Assembly: GCA_000752215.1 (NCBI GenBank)
Contig: CCFG01000011.1
Coordinates: 379,109-443,108, forward strand
DNA length: 64,000 nucleotides
Reading direction: 5' to 3'
Source of the DNA: a bacterium MS4
Lineage (GTDB): Bacteria > Bacillota > Clostridia > Oscillospirales > Acutalibacteraceae
This document shows, piece after piece, positions 9,831-19,065 of this stretch (its first letter is position 1; each line of letters begins with the position of its first letter). The position numbers were made by a program, and so were the translations under genes. Under the pieces are notes generated by a model. That model was not told the DNA's origin. It saw only the letters and a list, made by a program, of their open reading frames with translations, and made no database searches.

Positions 9831-9916
9831 GGAGAGGTATTCTAATGGTAAGGAGCCACATTGGAAATGTGGTGTGCCGCAAGGCATTGTGCGTTCGAGT
9901 CGCATCCTCTCCGCCA
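9831..9916 (+). tRNA. tRNA-Ser (anticodon GGA)
   Basis: 86-base cloverleaf with the long variable arm of a class II tRNA. The acceptor stem is GGAGAGG/CCTCTCC. The anticodon stem is CCACA/TGTGG around loop TTGGAAA, giving anticodon GGA at 9863-9865. The variable arm is near TGCCGCAAGGCA, and the T-arm contains GTTCGAGTC. The 3' CCA is encoded at 9914-9916. It stands alone between a promoter and a terminator. Confidence 0.95.
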
Positions 9917-9919
9917 AGA

Positions 9920-9950
9920 AAGAGCATCCGCATTTGCGGGTGCTCTTTTT
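9920..9950 (+). terminator. Terminator of tRNA-Ser
   Basis: AAGAGCATCCGC and GCGGGTGCTCTT form a stem with a short TT-containing loop, ending in a T run at 9946-9950. Confidence 0.85.
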
Positions 9951-9975
9951 CATGAATTAAGATAAAAATACATCT

Positions 9976-10079
9976 TACAGTAATTCCATTTCAGTTTACG
10001 AAAAAAAACGCGTTCCTCCCCCCGCCTTCGGCGGGGGGAGGAACGCAACCTTGTTGCAGAATCAGCTGGAAATGCTGTA
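9976..10079 (+). repeat. Nested palindromic repeat, copy 1 (MITE-like)
   Basis: 104-bp intergenic unit. Imperfect terminal inverted repeats (TACAGTAATTCCATTTCAG at the left, CTGGAAATGCTGTA at the right) begin and end with TA. They enclose a perfect 17-bp hairpin (arms GCGTTCCTCCCCCCGCC and its complement, 3-base loop TTC) and the asymmetric conserved string CCTTGTTGCAGAATCA. It lies between the tRNA-Ser terminator and an acetyltransferase gene. Further copies are at 19350, 50887 and 53892. Confidence 0.85.
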
Positions 10080-10109
10080 GCAGTTTAACGGAAAGGACGC
10101 GGAAATGTA

Positions 10110-10808
10110 ATGGGCACGAAACAAGCCGTATCGTATTTATCAAAGGATATGCTTTTACATATTGATATGCTGGAAATCCTGAAGCGGAAGGACACCGAAG
10201 TATTGCAGGCGTCCGACCGGGGCGCCCTGCTTTACAATGAAAGCTGCGGCGTCTATATGATCAGCGCGCAGGACGGGCAGACAGCGGAAAAAATGCTTTC
10301 ATCCGTCAAACGGCCCGAAGTGATCGTCACGCATCAGAATTTCTGTATCGATACGGTTCAGAAGCAATTCCGGTTCCGCAGGAAAACAGCCTGCCATCAG
10401 GCTGCATATTTTAATAGGAACCCGCTGCCCGTACCGGAGTCCTCGGCGGTGATCCGCCCGCTGGACGAATCCTATCTGCCGTTTCTGTTAAAGTACTATT
10501 CCCTCGCCGGTATCGTGTCGGTGCAGGAACGCCTGGAATCCGGCTCCATGTTCGGAGCGTTTCTCAGCGGCACGCTGGCAGGATTTGCCGGCACTCACGC
10601 GGAAGGCTCCATGGGTCTGCTGGAAGTGCTTCCGGAATACCGCCGCCAGGGCATTGCCGTCGTACTGGAAACCTTCCTCGCCAACCGTTTCCTGGCGGAA
10701 GGCCGGGTTCCGTTCGCTCAGATCATTGCCGGAAATACGGCTTCCCTAAAGCTGCAGCAAAAGCTGGGCTTTACCGTTTCAGAACAGACCATCTGTTGGC
10801 TGGAGTAG
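10110..10808 (+). CDS. GNAT family N-acetyltransferase
   Basis: Probable acetyl-CoA-dependent acetyltransferase of unknown substrate. The 232-residue protein has an unassigned N-terminal half (about residues 1-110). The C-terminal half is the GNAT fold: motif A is GLLEVLPEYRRQGIAVVLE near residue 170, and the motif B region is NTASLKLQQKLGFTVSEQT. The layout resembles the FR47-like/GCN5 acetyltransferases with a degenerate N-terminal half. ATG at 10110 follows AAAGGA by about 12 bases. Repeat copy 1 lies 30 bases upstream and may therefore be in the transcript. The 3' end overlaps the convergent glycosyltransferase gene by 30 bases. Confidence 0.75.
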   Translation: MGTKQAVSYLSKDMLLHIDMLEILKRKDTEVLQASDRGALLYNESCGVYMISAQDGQTAEKMLSSVKRPEVIVTHQNFCIDTVQKQFRFRRKTACHQAAYFNRNPLPVPESSAVIRPLDESYLPFLLKYYSLAGIVSVQERLESGSMFGAFLSGTLAGFAGTHAEGSMGLLEVLPEYRRQGIAVVLETFLANRFLAEGRVPFAQIIAGNTASLKLQQKLGFTVSEQTICWLE

Positions 10809-12089
10809 CGTTCCCTCGCCCGACGGCTGCTCCGGCCTGGCAAAAGACAGATAATAATAATCGTTGATCTGTTTGTGAAAGTCGGCGCCCAGACGGTAAA
10901 AGATTCCCATCGTTTCATAAAGGACTTCCGGACCCGCCGCCGTACATACCAGCTGCCCGCCGGGTTTCAGGAGGCCGTAGAGGATTGTAAAAATCCCTTC
11001 CCTGTTGTGAAGCGCGGCCGATTCGCTTTCCAGCACAATATAATCGTATTGCCTGCCGCCGAAATACAGCTGAACGTCTTCGGCAGGACCCTGAACACAT
11101 TCCCTGCAGATGGTTTTCAGCTCCGTCATATTATTGCTCCGTTCAGACAGATAATAGAGTTCCACATCCTTGCAGCCGTGGCTTTTACATACATTTTTCA
11201 GCTGCAGTACGGTGGTACCGAAGGAACCGCCGATTCCCAGAATGCTGACCTCGTTTTTACCGCTGTAATCCAGAACATTCAGCACGTTGAAGTCGATCAA
11301 GCCCGCTATATAGGCGTCGACCCCGAACTTTACAAAAAACAGCCCTTTGTTTCTGATGGCAAGATTTTTATCCTTTTCATATTCCGCATTAAACGTACAG
11401 GCGCCAAAGTGATGGACGAACGTGTCCTTTGCCAGAATGGTCTTATATCCCATTCTTCTGATGCTGAAGCAGATGGCGTCGTCGTCATAGCACCCGGGAT
11501 TGAAATCTTCGTCAAATCCGCCCAGCACCTTTAGAATTTCCGTTCTGTAAATAGCGGCGTAAACCGTCATCTTCAGACGTTCCTCCCACAGATCGGGGTT
11601 GCTGACATTGTACCGCTCCGCAATCCTCTGCATTTCCTCCATCGACTGGCACGGCAGATTGATCTGCTGATAATTGCACGACGCGTCACAGACCGGCACC
11701 ACCATGCCGATTTTCGGATCGGATTCGAAACAATTCAGAAGGTTGTCAAGCCAATGAGCGGTAACGACGACATCATTGCTGACATTCATGGTGTATTTTC
11801 CTTCCGCTATTTTGAACCCGCAATTGAACGCTTTGCATACGCCGATGTTTTCCGGAAAACTGATTTTTTTCTGATTCGGCAGGCTGTTGAAATATTCTTC
11901 CGTGCCGTCCGAGGAACCATTATTAATGGTTATCAGCTCGAAATCGATGTGGGAGGTATAACGATAGATGCTTTCTATACACTGCCTGGTATAATCCAGA
12001 TGATTGTACGCGAGCACCACGATGCTCACCAGCGGAGATACTGTTTCCCTGTTTTCGATCTGCGCCGCTTCCTTTTGCTCTGTACCCAT
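10779..12089 (-). CDS. Glycosyltransferase family 2 protein with C-terminal SAM-methyltransferase-like domain
   Basis: The N-terminal domain (about residues 18-260) is a GT-A glycosyltransferase: VSIVVLAYNHLDYTRQCIESI, INNGSSDGTEEYF, a DXD-like SNDVVV and a GGFDEDFNPGCYDDDAICFS acceptor region. The C-terminal part (about residues 285-420) looks like a Rossmann methyltransferase, with a glycine-rich VSILGIGGSFGTTVLQLKN and YGLLKPGGQLVCTA. It probably transfers a sugar from a nucleotide-sugar to a surface glycan or protein; the acceptor is unknown. ATG at 12089 has AAGGAGAG upstream. It is transcribed convergently with the acetyltransferase and overlaps it at the end. Confidence 0.8.
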   Translation of the reverse strand: MGTEQKEAAQIENRETVSPLVSIVVLAYNHLDYTRQCIESIYRYTSHIDFELITINNGSSDGTEEYFNSLPNQKKISFPENIGVCKAFNCGFKIAEGKYTMNVSNDVVVTAHWLDNLLNCFESDPKIGMVVPVCDASCNYQQINLPCQSMEEMQRIAERYNVSNPDLWEERLKMTVYAAIYRTEILKVLGGFDEDFNPGCYDDDAICFSIRRMGYKTILAKDTFVHHFGACTFNAEYEKDKNLAIRNKGLFFVKFGVDAYIAGLIDFNVLNVLDYSGKNEVSILGIGGSFGTTVLQLKNVCKSHGCKDVELYYLSERSNNMTELKTICRECVQGPAEDVQLYFGGRQYDYIVLESESAALHNREGIFTILYGLLKPGGQLVCTAAGPEVLYETMGIFYRLGADFHKQINDYYYLSFARPEQPSGEGTLLQPTDGLF

Positions 12090-12266
12090 CTTCCCGCTCT
12101 CCTTAAATGAATTGGTTCACTCCGGTAACGGCGTAACTCACCCGATCTCCGTTTCACAGAAGTTCATCCTATTATTATATGAACAGGCTGAGGCAATTGA
12201 TATTTTCAAAAGAGAATTTTTATTCCAAGCAAAACTTACAATGACAATTTACGGGGGAATCCAATC

Positions 12267-13040
12267 ATGACAGTTTATCAGCAAATCCTTATCGCCTGCC
12301 CTCTGGTGTTTCTGGCAAGCTTTGTGGACGCGGTCGCGGGCGGGGGCGGACTGATTTCTCTGCCCGCATACTACCTGACGGGCATGACGTCTCACTTTGC
12401 CATTGGCTCCAACAAGTTTTCTTCCTGTATCGGCACGATGTTCTCTACCGGAAGGTTTTTAAAGAGCGGCAGCTTCCATCTGCGCGTCGCTCTCGTCTCG
12501 GCCGGATTTGCCCTGGCTGGAAGCTACGCCGGCGCGCGGCTGGCGCTCTTCCTGGACGACCGTTTCCTTCGTCTCGCCATGCTGGTGCTTCTCCCCTTTG
12601 CCGCCGCCGTCATCTTGCTTTCACGGAAAAAGGACAGCTCGGATATCAGCACTTTTGAGAAAATCCCCGCACGGCGCGCCCTGCTCCTTTCCGCGGGGAT
12701 CGGGCTGGCTCTCGGCATGTACGACGGCTTTTTCGGGCCGGGCACCGGCACTTTTCTGATTATTGCTTTTACTGCTTTCCTCGGGTTCGACTACAAAACG
12801 GCCTGCGGCAATACCAAAGTTGTCAACCTGGCTTCCAACGCAGCCGCACTTGTTACGTTTGTTGCGGCGGGAACGATTCAGTATTCCGTTGCCGTTCCCG
12901 CGGCAGTTTGTTCCATCGCCGGCCACTGGATCGGTTCCGGACTGGCAATTAAAAAAGGGGCCCGGTTCATCCGGCCCGTTATGGTCTTCGTACTGGTACT
13001 CCTGTTTTCCAAAGTCGTTTACGACATGCTGATAAAATAG
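12267..13040 (+). CDS. TauE/SafE family membrane exporter
   Basis: Integral membrane protein of 257 residues with about eight hydrophobic segments. Family signatures are FVDAVAGGGGLISLPAYYLTG (residues 18-38) and the internally repeated GMYDGFFGPGTGTFLIIAF near residue 152. TauE/SafE proteins move sulfite, sulfoacetate or other organosulfur anions, but substrate assignment from sequence is unsafe. ATG at 12267 has GGGGGAAT upstream. It is divergent from the glycosyltransferase with 177 bases between, and convergent with larE. A sulfur link with larE is only suggestive. Confidence 0.85.
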   Translation: MTVYQQILIACPLVFLASFVDAVAGGGGLISLPAYYLTGMTSHFAIGSNKFSSCIGTMFSTGRFLKSGSFHLRVALVSAGFALAGSYAGARLALFLDDRFLRLAMLVLLPFAAAVILLSRKKDSSDISTFEKIPARRALLLSAGIGLALGMYDGFFGPGTGTFLIIAFTAFLGFDYKTACGNTKVVNLASNAAALVTFVAAGTIQYSVAVPAAVCSIAGHWIGSGLAIKKGARFIRPVMVFVLVLLFSKVVYDMLIK

Positions 13041-13054
13041 GAATCATATAGGAT

Positions 13055-13093
13055 GAAAAAAGCCCCGGACCTCCGCAAAAACGGTCCGGGGCT
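13055..13093 (-). terminator. Terminator of larE, possibly bidirectional
   Basis: AGCCCCGGACC (13061-13071) pairs with GGTCCGGGGCT (13083-13093). Read on the minus strand it is followed by TTTTTT. It lies between convergent genes. Confidence 0.8.
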
Positions 13094-13124
13094 CTGCTAT
13101 GCAAAAAAACGGGGAATGGCTCAT

Positions 13125-13979
13125 TTATTGATTCAAGGTCTCATTCATGCTTCCGGTGCGGTAGCCTTTGATATCCAGCGCAATATAGGTAAACCCGATC
13201 TCTTTGAATCTGGAATCAATTTTGTCACGCGTCTTTCCGTCCAGCATTGCAGCAAAGCCGTTTTCATCCGTCTCAATACGGGCCAGATTTCCGTGAAAAC
13301 GGACGCGTACCTGATGGAAGCCCAAATCAAGCAGATACTGTTCAGCCTGATCGATCATGCGCAGCCTGTCCGGCGTAATGTCCTCCCCGTACGGAAAACG
13401 GGAGGATAAACAGGCAAAGGACTGCTTGTTCCATGTGGGAAGTCCCAGCTTTTTGGAAAGCTGGCGGATTTCCACCTTCGTAAGACCGGCCTCCCTTAGG
13501 GGGCTTTTAATCCCCAGTTCCGCAACAGCCATCAGGCCCGGCCGGTAATCCCCGTTATCGTCCGAATTGGAACCTTCGATAACATTTTCAATTCCTTTTG
13601 TCTGTGCGATTGCTTTAATTTTGGAAAAAAGCTCAGACTTACATAAGTAACATCTGTTGGTCGGGTTCTTGGAAAAACCGTCGATATTCAGTTCTTCGGA
13701 GTCCACAACGATATGTTCGATGGAATTGTCAAACGCAAACGCCGTTGCCTCGTCCAGCTCCCTTTTGGGGAAACTGAGGGAACGCGCCGTAACGGCAATT
13801 GCCTTGTCGCCCAAAACATCATGGGCCACTTTCAGAAGAAAAGTGGAATCAACCCCGCCGGAAAAAGCGGCGGCTACGCTTTTCAGACTTCTTAAATATT
13901 CTTTCAGGTTCTCATACTTAATCTCTAATAAATCCATATCTGTCCCCATCAATTCTATTTTTTTCACACCTGATATCAT
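13125..13979 (-). CDS. larE: ATP-dependent sacrificial sulfur transferase LarE
   Basis: PP-loop enzyme that installs sulfur on the nickel-pincer nucleotide cofactor of lactate racemase-type enzymes. The 284-residue frame has the PP-loop SGGVDST at about 40-46. Cysteines lie at about 110, 113 (RCYLCK) and 190 (ACLSSRFPYG). A three-cysteine pattern is known from iron-sulfur-cluster LarE proteins that can work catalytically, while single-cysteine forms sacrifice their own sulfur. Here the cluster type is an inference. Start is uncertain: 13979 has GATAGGATT upstream, and the ATG at 13937 (MDLLEIKYENL) is equally typical of the family. No larA, larB or larC is visible in the window. Confidence 0.88.
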   Translation of the reverse strand: MISGVKKIELMGTDMDLLEIKYENLKEYLRSLKSVAAAFSGGVDSTFLLKVAHDVLGDKAIAVTARSLSFPKRELDEATAFAFDNSIEHIVVDSEELNIDGFSKNPTNRCYLCKSELFSKIKAIAQTKGIENVIEGSNSDDNGDYRPGLMAVAELGIKSPLREAGLTKVEIRQLSKKLGLPTWNKQSFACLSSRFPYGEDITPDRLRMIDQAEQYLLDLGFHQVRVRFHGNLARIETDENGFAAMLDGKTRDKIDSRFKEIGFTYIALDIKGYRTGSMNETLNQ

Positions 13980-14169
13980 ACTGATTTAATCCTATCAATT
14001 CCTATCAGATTAGTATTCATTTTATCTTAAATCCTTCGGGTTGTCAACCGGAAATGCTCTGCAAAAGGCGGCAGCCGGAACTGCGTTTCGGTAAAAGCTC
14101 CTATTTGTTATACATAAATCCTCCCGAATTTCAATAAAATAATAAAGTTTTCAGAAGGGCCTTAAAAAG

Positions 14170-14198
14170 TTGATGAACAGGCCGACATTTGTTATAAT
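14170..14198 (+). promoter_or_regulatory. Sigma-A promoter of ppx-ppk-pfk
   Basis: TTGATG (14170-14175), a 17-base spacer and perfect TATAAT (14193-14198), 37 bases upstream of the ppx start. Confidence 0.7.
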
Positions 14199-14234
14199 CG
14201 ACTTATAAAAACGAAGCATTGGTGGTGTCGCGTT

Positions 14235-15797
14235 TTGAACAGAAAAAAGACGAATAAGACAGCAAAGTTAGCAGCAGTAATCGACATTGGTTCGAATATG
14301 CTGAAAATGAGAATATCTCAGTTGAAAAAAGGCGAAATCGTTGATTTGGATATCCTGGAGTATCCCCTGAGCCTCGGTCACGAGGTCTTTACGGAAGGGA
14401 AAATCCGGTTTGAAAGCCTGCGGGAGCTATCCCGCGTTCTGCACGGATACTCTTCCATTATGGACGAATACGGAGTTGACCAGTGCAAAGTCGTGGCCAC
14501 CACCGCATTCCGGGATGCCAAAAACAGGTCCTACGTTGTCGACCAGCTGAAAATCCAAAACGATATTACGGTTCAGGTCTTGGAAGACGATCAGGAAAAA
14601 ACGCTGATTTATTCCGAAATATTAAATTTCCTGAACAGAATCGAAAATAAAAAGAGCGAAAATGCGCTGATCTCTTACATCGGCGCGGGAACCATCGGAT
14701 TTTCCGTTTATAACGGCAAGCATATGGTTTTTTCTCAGAACATACCGATGGGCGCGCTGAAGCTGCATGATATGCTGGGAAATATCCAGGAACTGACGGA
14801 GGACTTTTACACTGTTGTAGAAGAATATCTTCATTCGATTATCGGACATATCAACATTCCGTTTAAAAAGGGAATCGTATCAAATCTGATCCTGACCGGC
14901 AACGAGATTCAGCTGATTGCAAAAATCTGCGGCGTGGAGCCGGTGGACGATTGTTACACCATTCCTACTGCAATGCTCACCGACCTGTTTAAACGGGTAC
15001 GCTCCATGTCCCAGGAAAAGATCGGGATCGAGTACGGTATCACCGAGGAAACCGCGGAGCTGCTGTATTCCGCCCTGGCCATTTATATCTCTCTGATCGA
15101 TTTTACCACTTCCGATTATATCATTTCGCCCAAGGTCGAGCTTTGGGACGCATTGATGCGGCTGATGCTCATCCCGAAAAGCGGGGATGAATACTTTGAG
15201 CATGTCCGCGCAAATGCGATTTCCTGCGCGCAGGAAATCGCCAAAACCTACAACTGCAATCAAAAGCATTCCGATAATATCCGAAAATTCGCCTGCCGTA
15301 TTTTTGACAAAATGAAGGGCGCCCACGGTCTTGACCACAGGAAAAGGCTCCTTCTGGAGCTGGCGGCCATCCTGCACGACAGCGGGCACTATGTGACGGC
15401 CAAGCAGCACCTTTTGAGCGCGTTCGACCTGATTAAAGATATTGACGTTTATGGAATGACCGACGACGAGATGCTGATTACAGCGTATGTCTCCCGGTAC
15501 AACGAATACGACGTGCCGAATTACGACGACGTTGAATTTATCCGCACCAGCGACAAGAACAGGCTGATCGTTTCCAAGCTGGTGGCGATTTTCCGGCTTG
15601 CCAATGCCCTGGATAAATCGCAGAAGCAGAAGCTGAAGGATATTAAGGTCAAACTGGAAAACGACAAGTTACTCATTACAGCGGAAAGCAACGATAACGT
15701 CTATTTGGAAAAATGGGCGTTTGAACAGTGCGCCCCTTTCTTTAAGGAGGTTTTCGGATACAATCCGGTGCTTACCATCAAATCATCTCTTATATAA
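14235..15797 (+). CDS. ppx: Ppx/GppA family exopolyphosphatase with C-terminal HD domain
   Basis: Likely releases phosphate from polyphosphate ends or acts on guanosine pentaphosphate. The 520-residue protein has an ASKHA-fold N-terminal part (AAVIDIGSNMLKMRIS at about 13-28, ATTAFRDAKN near 95, SYIGAGTIGFSV near 142). The C-terminal HD-type helical domain contains HGLDHRKRLLLELAAILHDSGHYV. The second phosphate loop reads GAGT where most family members have GGGS, so this is a divergent member. Start is TTG at 14235 with a weak GGTGG site. ppk follows after 18 bases, an arrangement that pairs polyphosphate breakdown with synthesis. Confidence 0.85.
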   Translation: MNRKKTNKTAKLAAVIDIGSNMLKMRISQLKKGEIVDLDILEYPLSLGHEVFTEGKIRFESLRELSRVLHGYSSIMDEYGVDQCKVVATTAFRDAKNRSYVVDQLKIQNDITVQVLEDDQEKTLIYSEILNFLNRIENKKSENALISYIGAGTIGFSVYNGKHMVFSQNIPMGALKLHDMLGNIQELTEDFYTVVEEYLHSIIGHINIPFKKGIVSNLILTGNEIQLIAKICGVEPVDDCYTIPTAMLTDLFKRVRSMSQEKIGIEYGITEETAELLYSALAIYISLIDFTTSDYIISPKVELWDALMRLMLIPKSGDEYFEHVRANAISCAQEIAKTYNCNQKHSDNIRKFACRIFDKMKGAHGLDHRKRLLLELAAILHDSGHYVTAKQHLLSAFDLIKDIDVYGMTDDEMLITAYVSRYNEYDVPNYDDVEFIRTSDKNRLIVSKLVAIFRLANALDKSQKQKLKDIKVKLENDKLLITAESNDNVYLEKWAFEQCAPFFKEVFGYNPVLTIKSSLI

Positions 15798-15815
15798 AAA
15801 GGCTGTGTGTTGATC

Positions 15816-17930
15816 ATGAACGATATCATCGAAAAAATAAAAATCCCCTACATCAACCGTGAACTGAGCTGGATGGACTTTAACGGCCGGGTGCTGGAAG
15901 AGGCTTTTGAACGGGAAAACCCGATTATGGAACGCATCCGTTTTCTGGCGATTACCGCTTCCAATCTGGATGAATTCTTTATGGTACGCGTAGCCGGCGT
16001 GAAAGAACAGGTAAACTCGGATTATCGGGGCGAGGACCCTTCCGGCCTGAAGCCGAAACAGCTTTTGCCCCTGCTTTCCCAAAAAATCCATGCCTTCACG
16101 GAAAAACAGTATTCTTGTTTGTACCGCTCCATTATGCCGGCAATGAGAAAAAGCGATATCAGCTTTATCCTTCCTGAGGAAATGAGCCCCGATCAGCTGC
16201 GTTTTATTTCCGATTACTTTGATAAAGTGCTCTTCCCCGTGCTGACGCCGCTTGCAGTGGACACAAGCCGCCCTTTCCCCCTGCTTGCAAATAAAAGCCT
16301 GAATATTGCGGTACGGCTCAAGGGTGAGGAGGATTCCTATTTCGCCGTCGTACAGGTACCATCGATTCTGTCCCGGTTTCTGGAAGTTCCCTCCACCCGC
16401 GGCAAAACCTATGTCCTTCTGGAAAATGTCATCATGTATAAGCTGGAAGAGCTGTTCGAGCTCAGCGATATTCAGTCCGCCTGCCCGTTCCGCATGACCC
16501 GCAATTCGGATCTGGACATTGACGAGGAGTCGGAGGACCTGCTGATCGAAATACAGAAATCCATTAAGAAGCGCAAACGCGGCAAGCCCGTGCGTCTGGA
16601 GCTGATACAGAAATGCGACGTTGAGACGCGGGAATTTCTGATTGATATGCTCGACGTCAGCGAGGATGAAATATATGAACTGCCCGGCCCGCTTGATCTG
16701 ACCTTTTTCTCAAAATTCGCCTCCATTCCGGAATTTAAAAACCTGTGCTTTCAGCCGATCGAGCCGGTCTATCCCCCCGCCGATTTCTGGGGCTACGACG
16801 ATATTTTTGAAGCCATCCGTGAAAAGGACAGGATGGTTCACCATCCATATGAAAGCTTTGACATCGTGGTTGATTTCGTCCGCAGGGCGGCGGAAGACAA
16901 AAATGTGCTGGCAATCAAACAGACGCTTTATCGCGTCAGCGGACATTCCCCGATTGTGGCGGCGCTGATTACCGCGGCGGAAAACGGCAAACAGGTCACC
17001 GTACTGGTGGAACTGAAAGCGCGCTTTGACGAAGAAAACAACATTCTGTGGGCAAAAAAGCTGGAGGAAGCCGGGTGCCATGTCATCTACGGTCTGGCCG
17101 GGCTAAAGACCCACTGCAAAATCTTGCTGGTCGTCCGCCGCGATGAGGACGGCATTCGCCGCTACCTTCATATGGGAACGGGAAATTACAACGATTCGAC
17201 CGCGAAAATTTACACCGATATCGGCGTCTTTACCTGCAAGGAGCCTTACGGAACAGACGCTTCTTCCCTGTTTAACGTGCTGACCGGGTACTCCCGCCCG
17301 CCGGAATACAACCGGTTCGTGGTTGCGCCGCACGGAATGAGAAGCTTTTTCCGGCGGATGATCGAAAAAGAGATTGAAAACTCCCGTCAGGGCCTGCCCT
17401 GCGGAATCACGGCAAAAGTGAATTCCCTTGTCGACCCCGATATTATTGAGCTGCTGTACAAAGCCTCCCAGGCAAACGTTCCGGTACGCCTGCTGGTGCG
17501 CGGTATCTGCTGCCTGATTCCCGGGCTGCCGGGAACCAGCGAAAATATTACGGTCTATAGCATCGTCGGCCAGCTTCTGGAGCACAGCCGCATTTTCCGC
17601 TTTGAAAACGGGGGCAGCCCCAAAATCTATATGGGAAGCGCGGACTGGATGCAGCGCAACCTCGACCGGCGTGTGGAGCTTATATTTCCGATTGAGGAAG
17701 AAGACCTGCGGCAGCGGGCGTTCGCGATATTGGACCTGATGCTGAGCGACAATATCAATGCCAGGATCATGCAATCCGACACGGTGTACGCTCATATTGA
17801 TAAACGCGGAAAGGCCCCCTGCAATTGCCAGATTGAATTTTCCCGTCTGGCGCAGGCGGCGGTAAACAAATATATAGAACAGGACGGCAATAAGCCATTC
17901 CGCCCAATTTACAGTGCGGAATTCAGGTAA
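15816..17930 (+). CDS. ppk1: Polyphosphate kinase 1
   Basis: Reversibly polymerises the gamma-phosphate of ATP into polyphosphate. About 704 residues, typical of PPK1. The N-terminal domain has INRELSWMDFNGRVLEEA and SNLDEFFMVRVAG. The catalytic C-terminal domains have the phosphorylated histidine in RRYLHMGTGNYND and a second conserved histidine in LLEHSRIFRFENGG. Basic ATP-binding segments include IKQTLYRVSGHSP. ATG at 15816 (MNDIIEKIK) is chosen; GTG at 15807 and TTG at 15810 are in frame and slightly closer to the AAGG site, so the start is uncertain by three codons. It is the middle gene of ppx-ppk-pfk. Confidence 0.95.
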   Translation: MNDIIEKIKIPYINRELSWMDFNGRVLEEAFERENPIMERIRFLAITASNLDEFFMVRVAGVKEQVNSDYRGEDPSGLKPKQLLPLLSQKIHAFTEKQYSCLYRSIMPAMRKSDISFILPEEMSPDQLRFISDYFDKVLFPVLTPLAVDTSRPFPLLANKSLNIAVRLKGEEDSYFAVVQVPSILSRFLEVPSTRGKTYVLLENVIMYKLEELFELSDIQSACPFRMTRNSDLDIDEESEDLLIEIQKSIKKRKRGKPVRLELIQKCDVETREFLIDMLDVSEDEIYELPGPLDLTFFSKFASIPEFKNLCFQPIEPVYPPADFWGYDDIFEAIREKDRMVHHPYESFDIVVDFVRRAAEDKNVLAIKQTLYRVSGHSPIVAALITAAENGKQVTVLVELKARFDEENNILWAKKLEEAGCHVIYGLAGLKTHCKILLVVRRDEDGIRRYLHMGTGNYNDSTAKIYTDIGVFTCKEPYGTDASSLFNVLTGYSRPPEYNRFVVAPHGMRSFFRRMIEKEIENSRQGLPCGITAKVNSLVDPDIIELLYKASQANVPVRLLVRGICCLIPGLPGTSENITVYSIVGQLLEHSRIFRFENGGSPKIYMGSADWMQRNLDRRVELIFPIEEEDLRQRAFAILDLMLSDNINARIMQSDTVYAHIDKRGKAPCNCQIEFSRLAQAAVNKYIEQDGNKPFRPIYSAEFR

Positions 17931-17972
17931 TTTTAAGGATATAGATAAAGGAATCAGGGAAAGAGGAAACGT

Positions 17973-19049
17973 ATGAAAAGAATCGGAATTTTAACAAGCG
18001 GCGGGGACTGTCAGGGACTGAATGCGGCGATCCGCGGTGTCGCAAAAGCGCTTTATGTTGAGTTTCAGGAAAACGTCGAGATCTACGGAATCAACGACGG
18101 ATACCGCGGCTTGATCGAGGGCAACTACAAACGGATGAAACCGGACGATTTTTCGGGTATTCTGACCCTTGGCGGCACCATTCTGGGCACTTCCCGCCAG
18201 CCCTTCAAGCTGATGCGCGTGGTGGACGAAAACAGTGTCGACAAAGTCAAATGCATGAAAGACAACTATAAAAAGATGAAGCTGGACTGCCTGGTGATTT
18301 TGGGCGGAAACGGAACCCATAAAACCGCCAACCTGCTGAGTGAAGAAGGGCTGAATATTGTCACCCTGCCGAAAACCATCGACAACGATGTCTGGGGCAC
18401 CGATATGACGTTTGGATTCAGCAGCGCAATGGAAATCGCGACAAACGTACTGGACTGCATCCACACCACCGCAACCTCTCACGGCAGGGTGTTCATTGTG
18501 GAAATCATGGGCCACAAAGCGGGATGGCTGACCCTGCACGCGGGCATTGCGGGCGGGGCGGACGTGATCCTCCTGCCGGAAATCCCTTACAGCATTGACA
18601 GTATCGCCCAAACGCTGGAACAGCGCAACAAACACGGAAAGCGTTTTTCCATTCTTGCCGTAGCGGAAGGCGTGATCTCCCAGCAGGAATCAAAAATGAA
18701 TAAAAAAGAGTTCAAAGCATCGAGGGCAGGGATGCCCTATCCCTCCATTTCCTACCGTCTTACAAGGGAAATCAGCGAGAGAACCGGTCAGGAAATCCGC
18801 GTGACGGTTCCGGGGCATTTTCAGCGCGGCGGAAGTCCCTGCCCTTATGACAGGCTTCTGGCAACGCGGTTCGGCACCGCAGCGGCAAAACTCATTTCCG
18901 ATAAAAAATACGGAAATATGGTAGCTCTGCAAAACGGAAGCATCGTTCCCGTTCCATTGAATGAGGTTGCAGGAAAGCTGAAGGGCGTCCCAACAGATTG
19001 CGAGATCATTCAGACCGCAAGGGACATCGGCATCAGCTTCGGCGATTGA
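17973..19049 (+). CDS. 6-phosphofructokinase, group III-like (mixed ATP/PPi residue signature)
   Basis: Phosphorylates fructose 6-phosphate at C1. 358 residues. The N-terminal LTSGGDCQGLNAAIRG is typical of the PfkA superfamily, and the catalytic region is PKTIDND (133-139). Residue identities at donor-site positions are mixed: GGNGT at 111-115 keeps the glycine typical of ATP enzymes, but has Asn where ATP enzymes have the magnesium-binding Asp, and PKTIDND has the lysine typical of PPi-dependent and group III enzymes. The phosphoryl donor is therefore not decided. A second, canonical pfkA is at the right end of the window. It lies 42 bases after ppk and is probably in that operon. Confidence 0.88.
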   Translation: MKRIGILTSGGDCQGLNAAIRGVAKALYVEFQENVEIYGINDGYRGLIEGNYKRMKPDDFSGILTLGGTILGTSRQPFKLMRVVDENSVDKVKCMKDNYKKMKLDCLVILGGNGTHKTANLLSEEGLNIVTLPKTIDNDVWGTDMTFGFSSAMEIATNVLDCIHTTATSHGRVFIVEIMGHKAGWLTLHAGIAGGADVILLPEIPYSIDSIAQTLEQRNKHGKRFSILAVAEGVISQQESKMNKKEFKASRAGMPYPSISYRLTREISERTGQEIRVTVPGHFQRGGSPCPYDRLLATRFGTAAAKLISDKKYGNMVALQNGSIVPVPLNEVAGKLKGVPTDCEIIQTARDIGISFGD

Positions 19050-19065
19050 GAAAGAGGGGAATCAT

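Noticed and set aside
9697-9933. Minus-strand 78-residue frame containing GEDATRTHNALRHT
   Set aside because: It is the complement of tRNA-Ser; this peptide type is a known artefact of translating tRNA genes.
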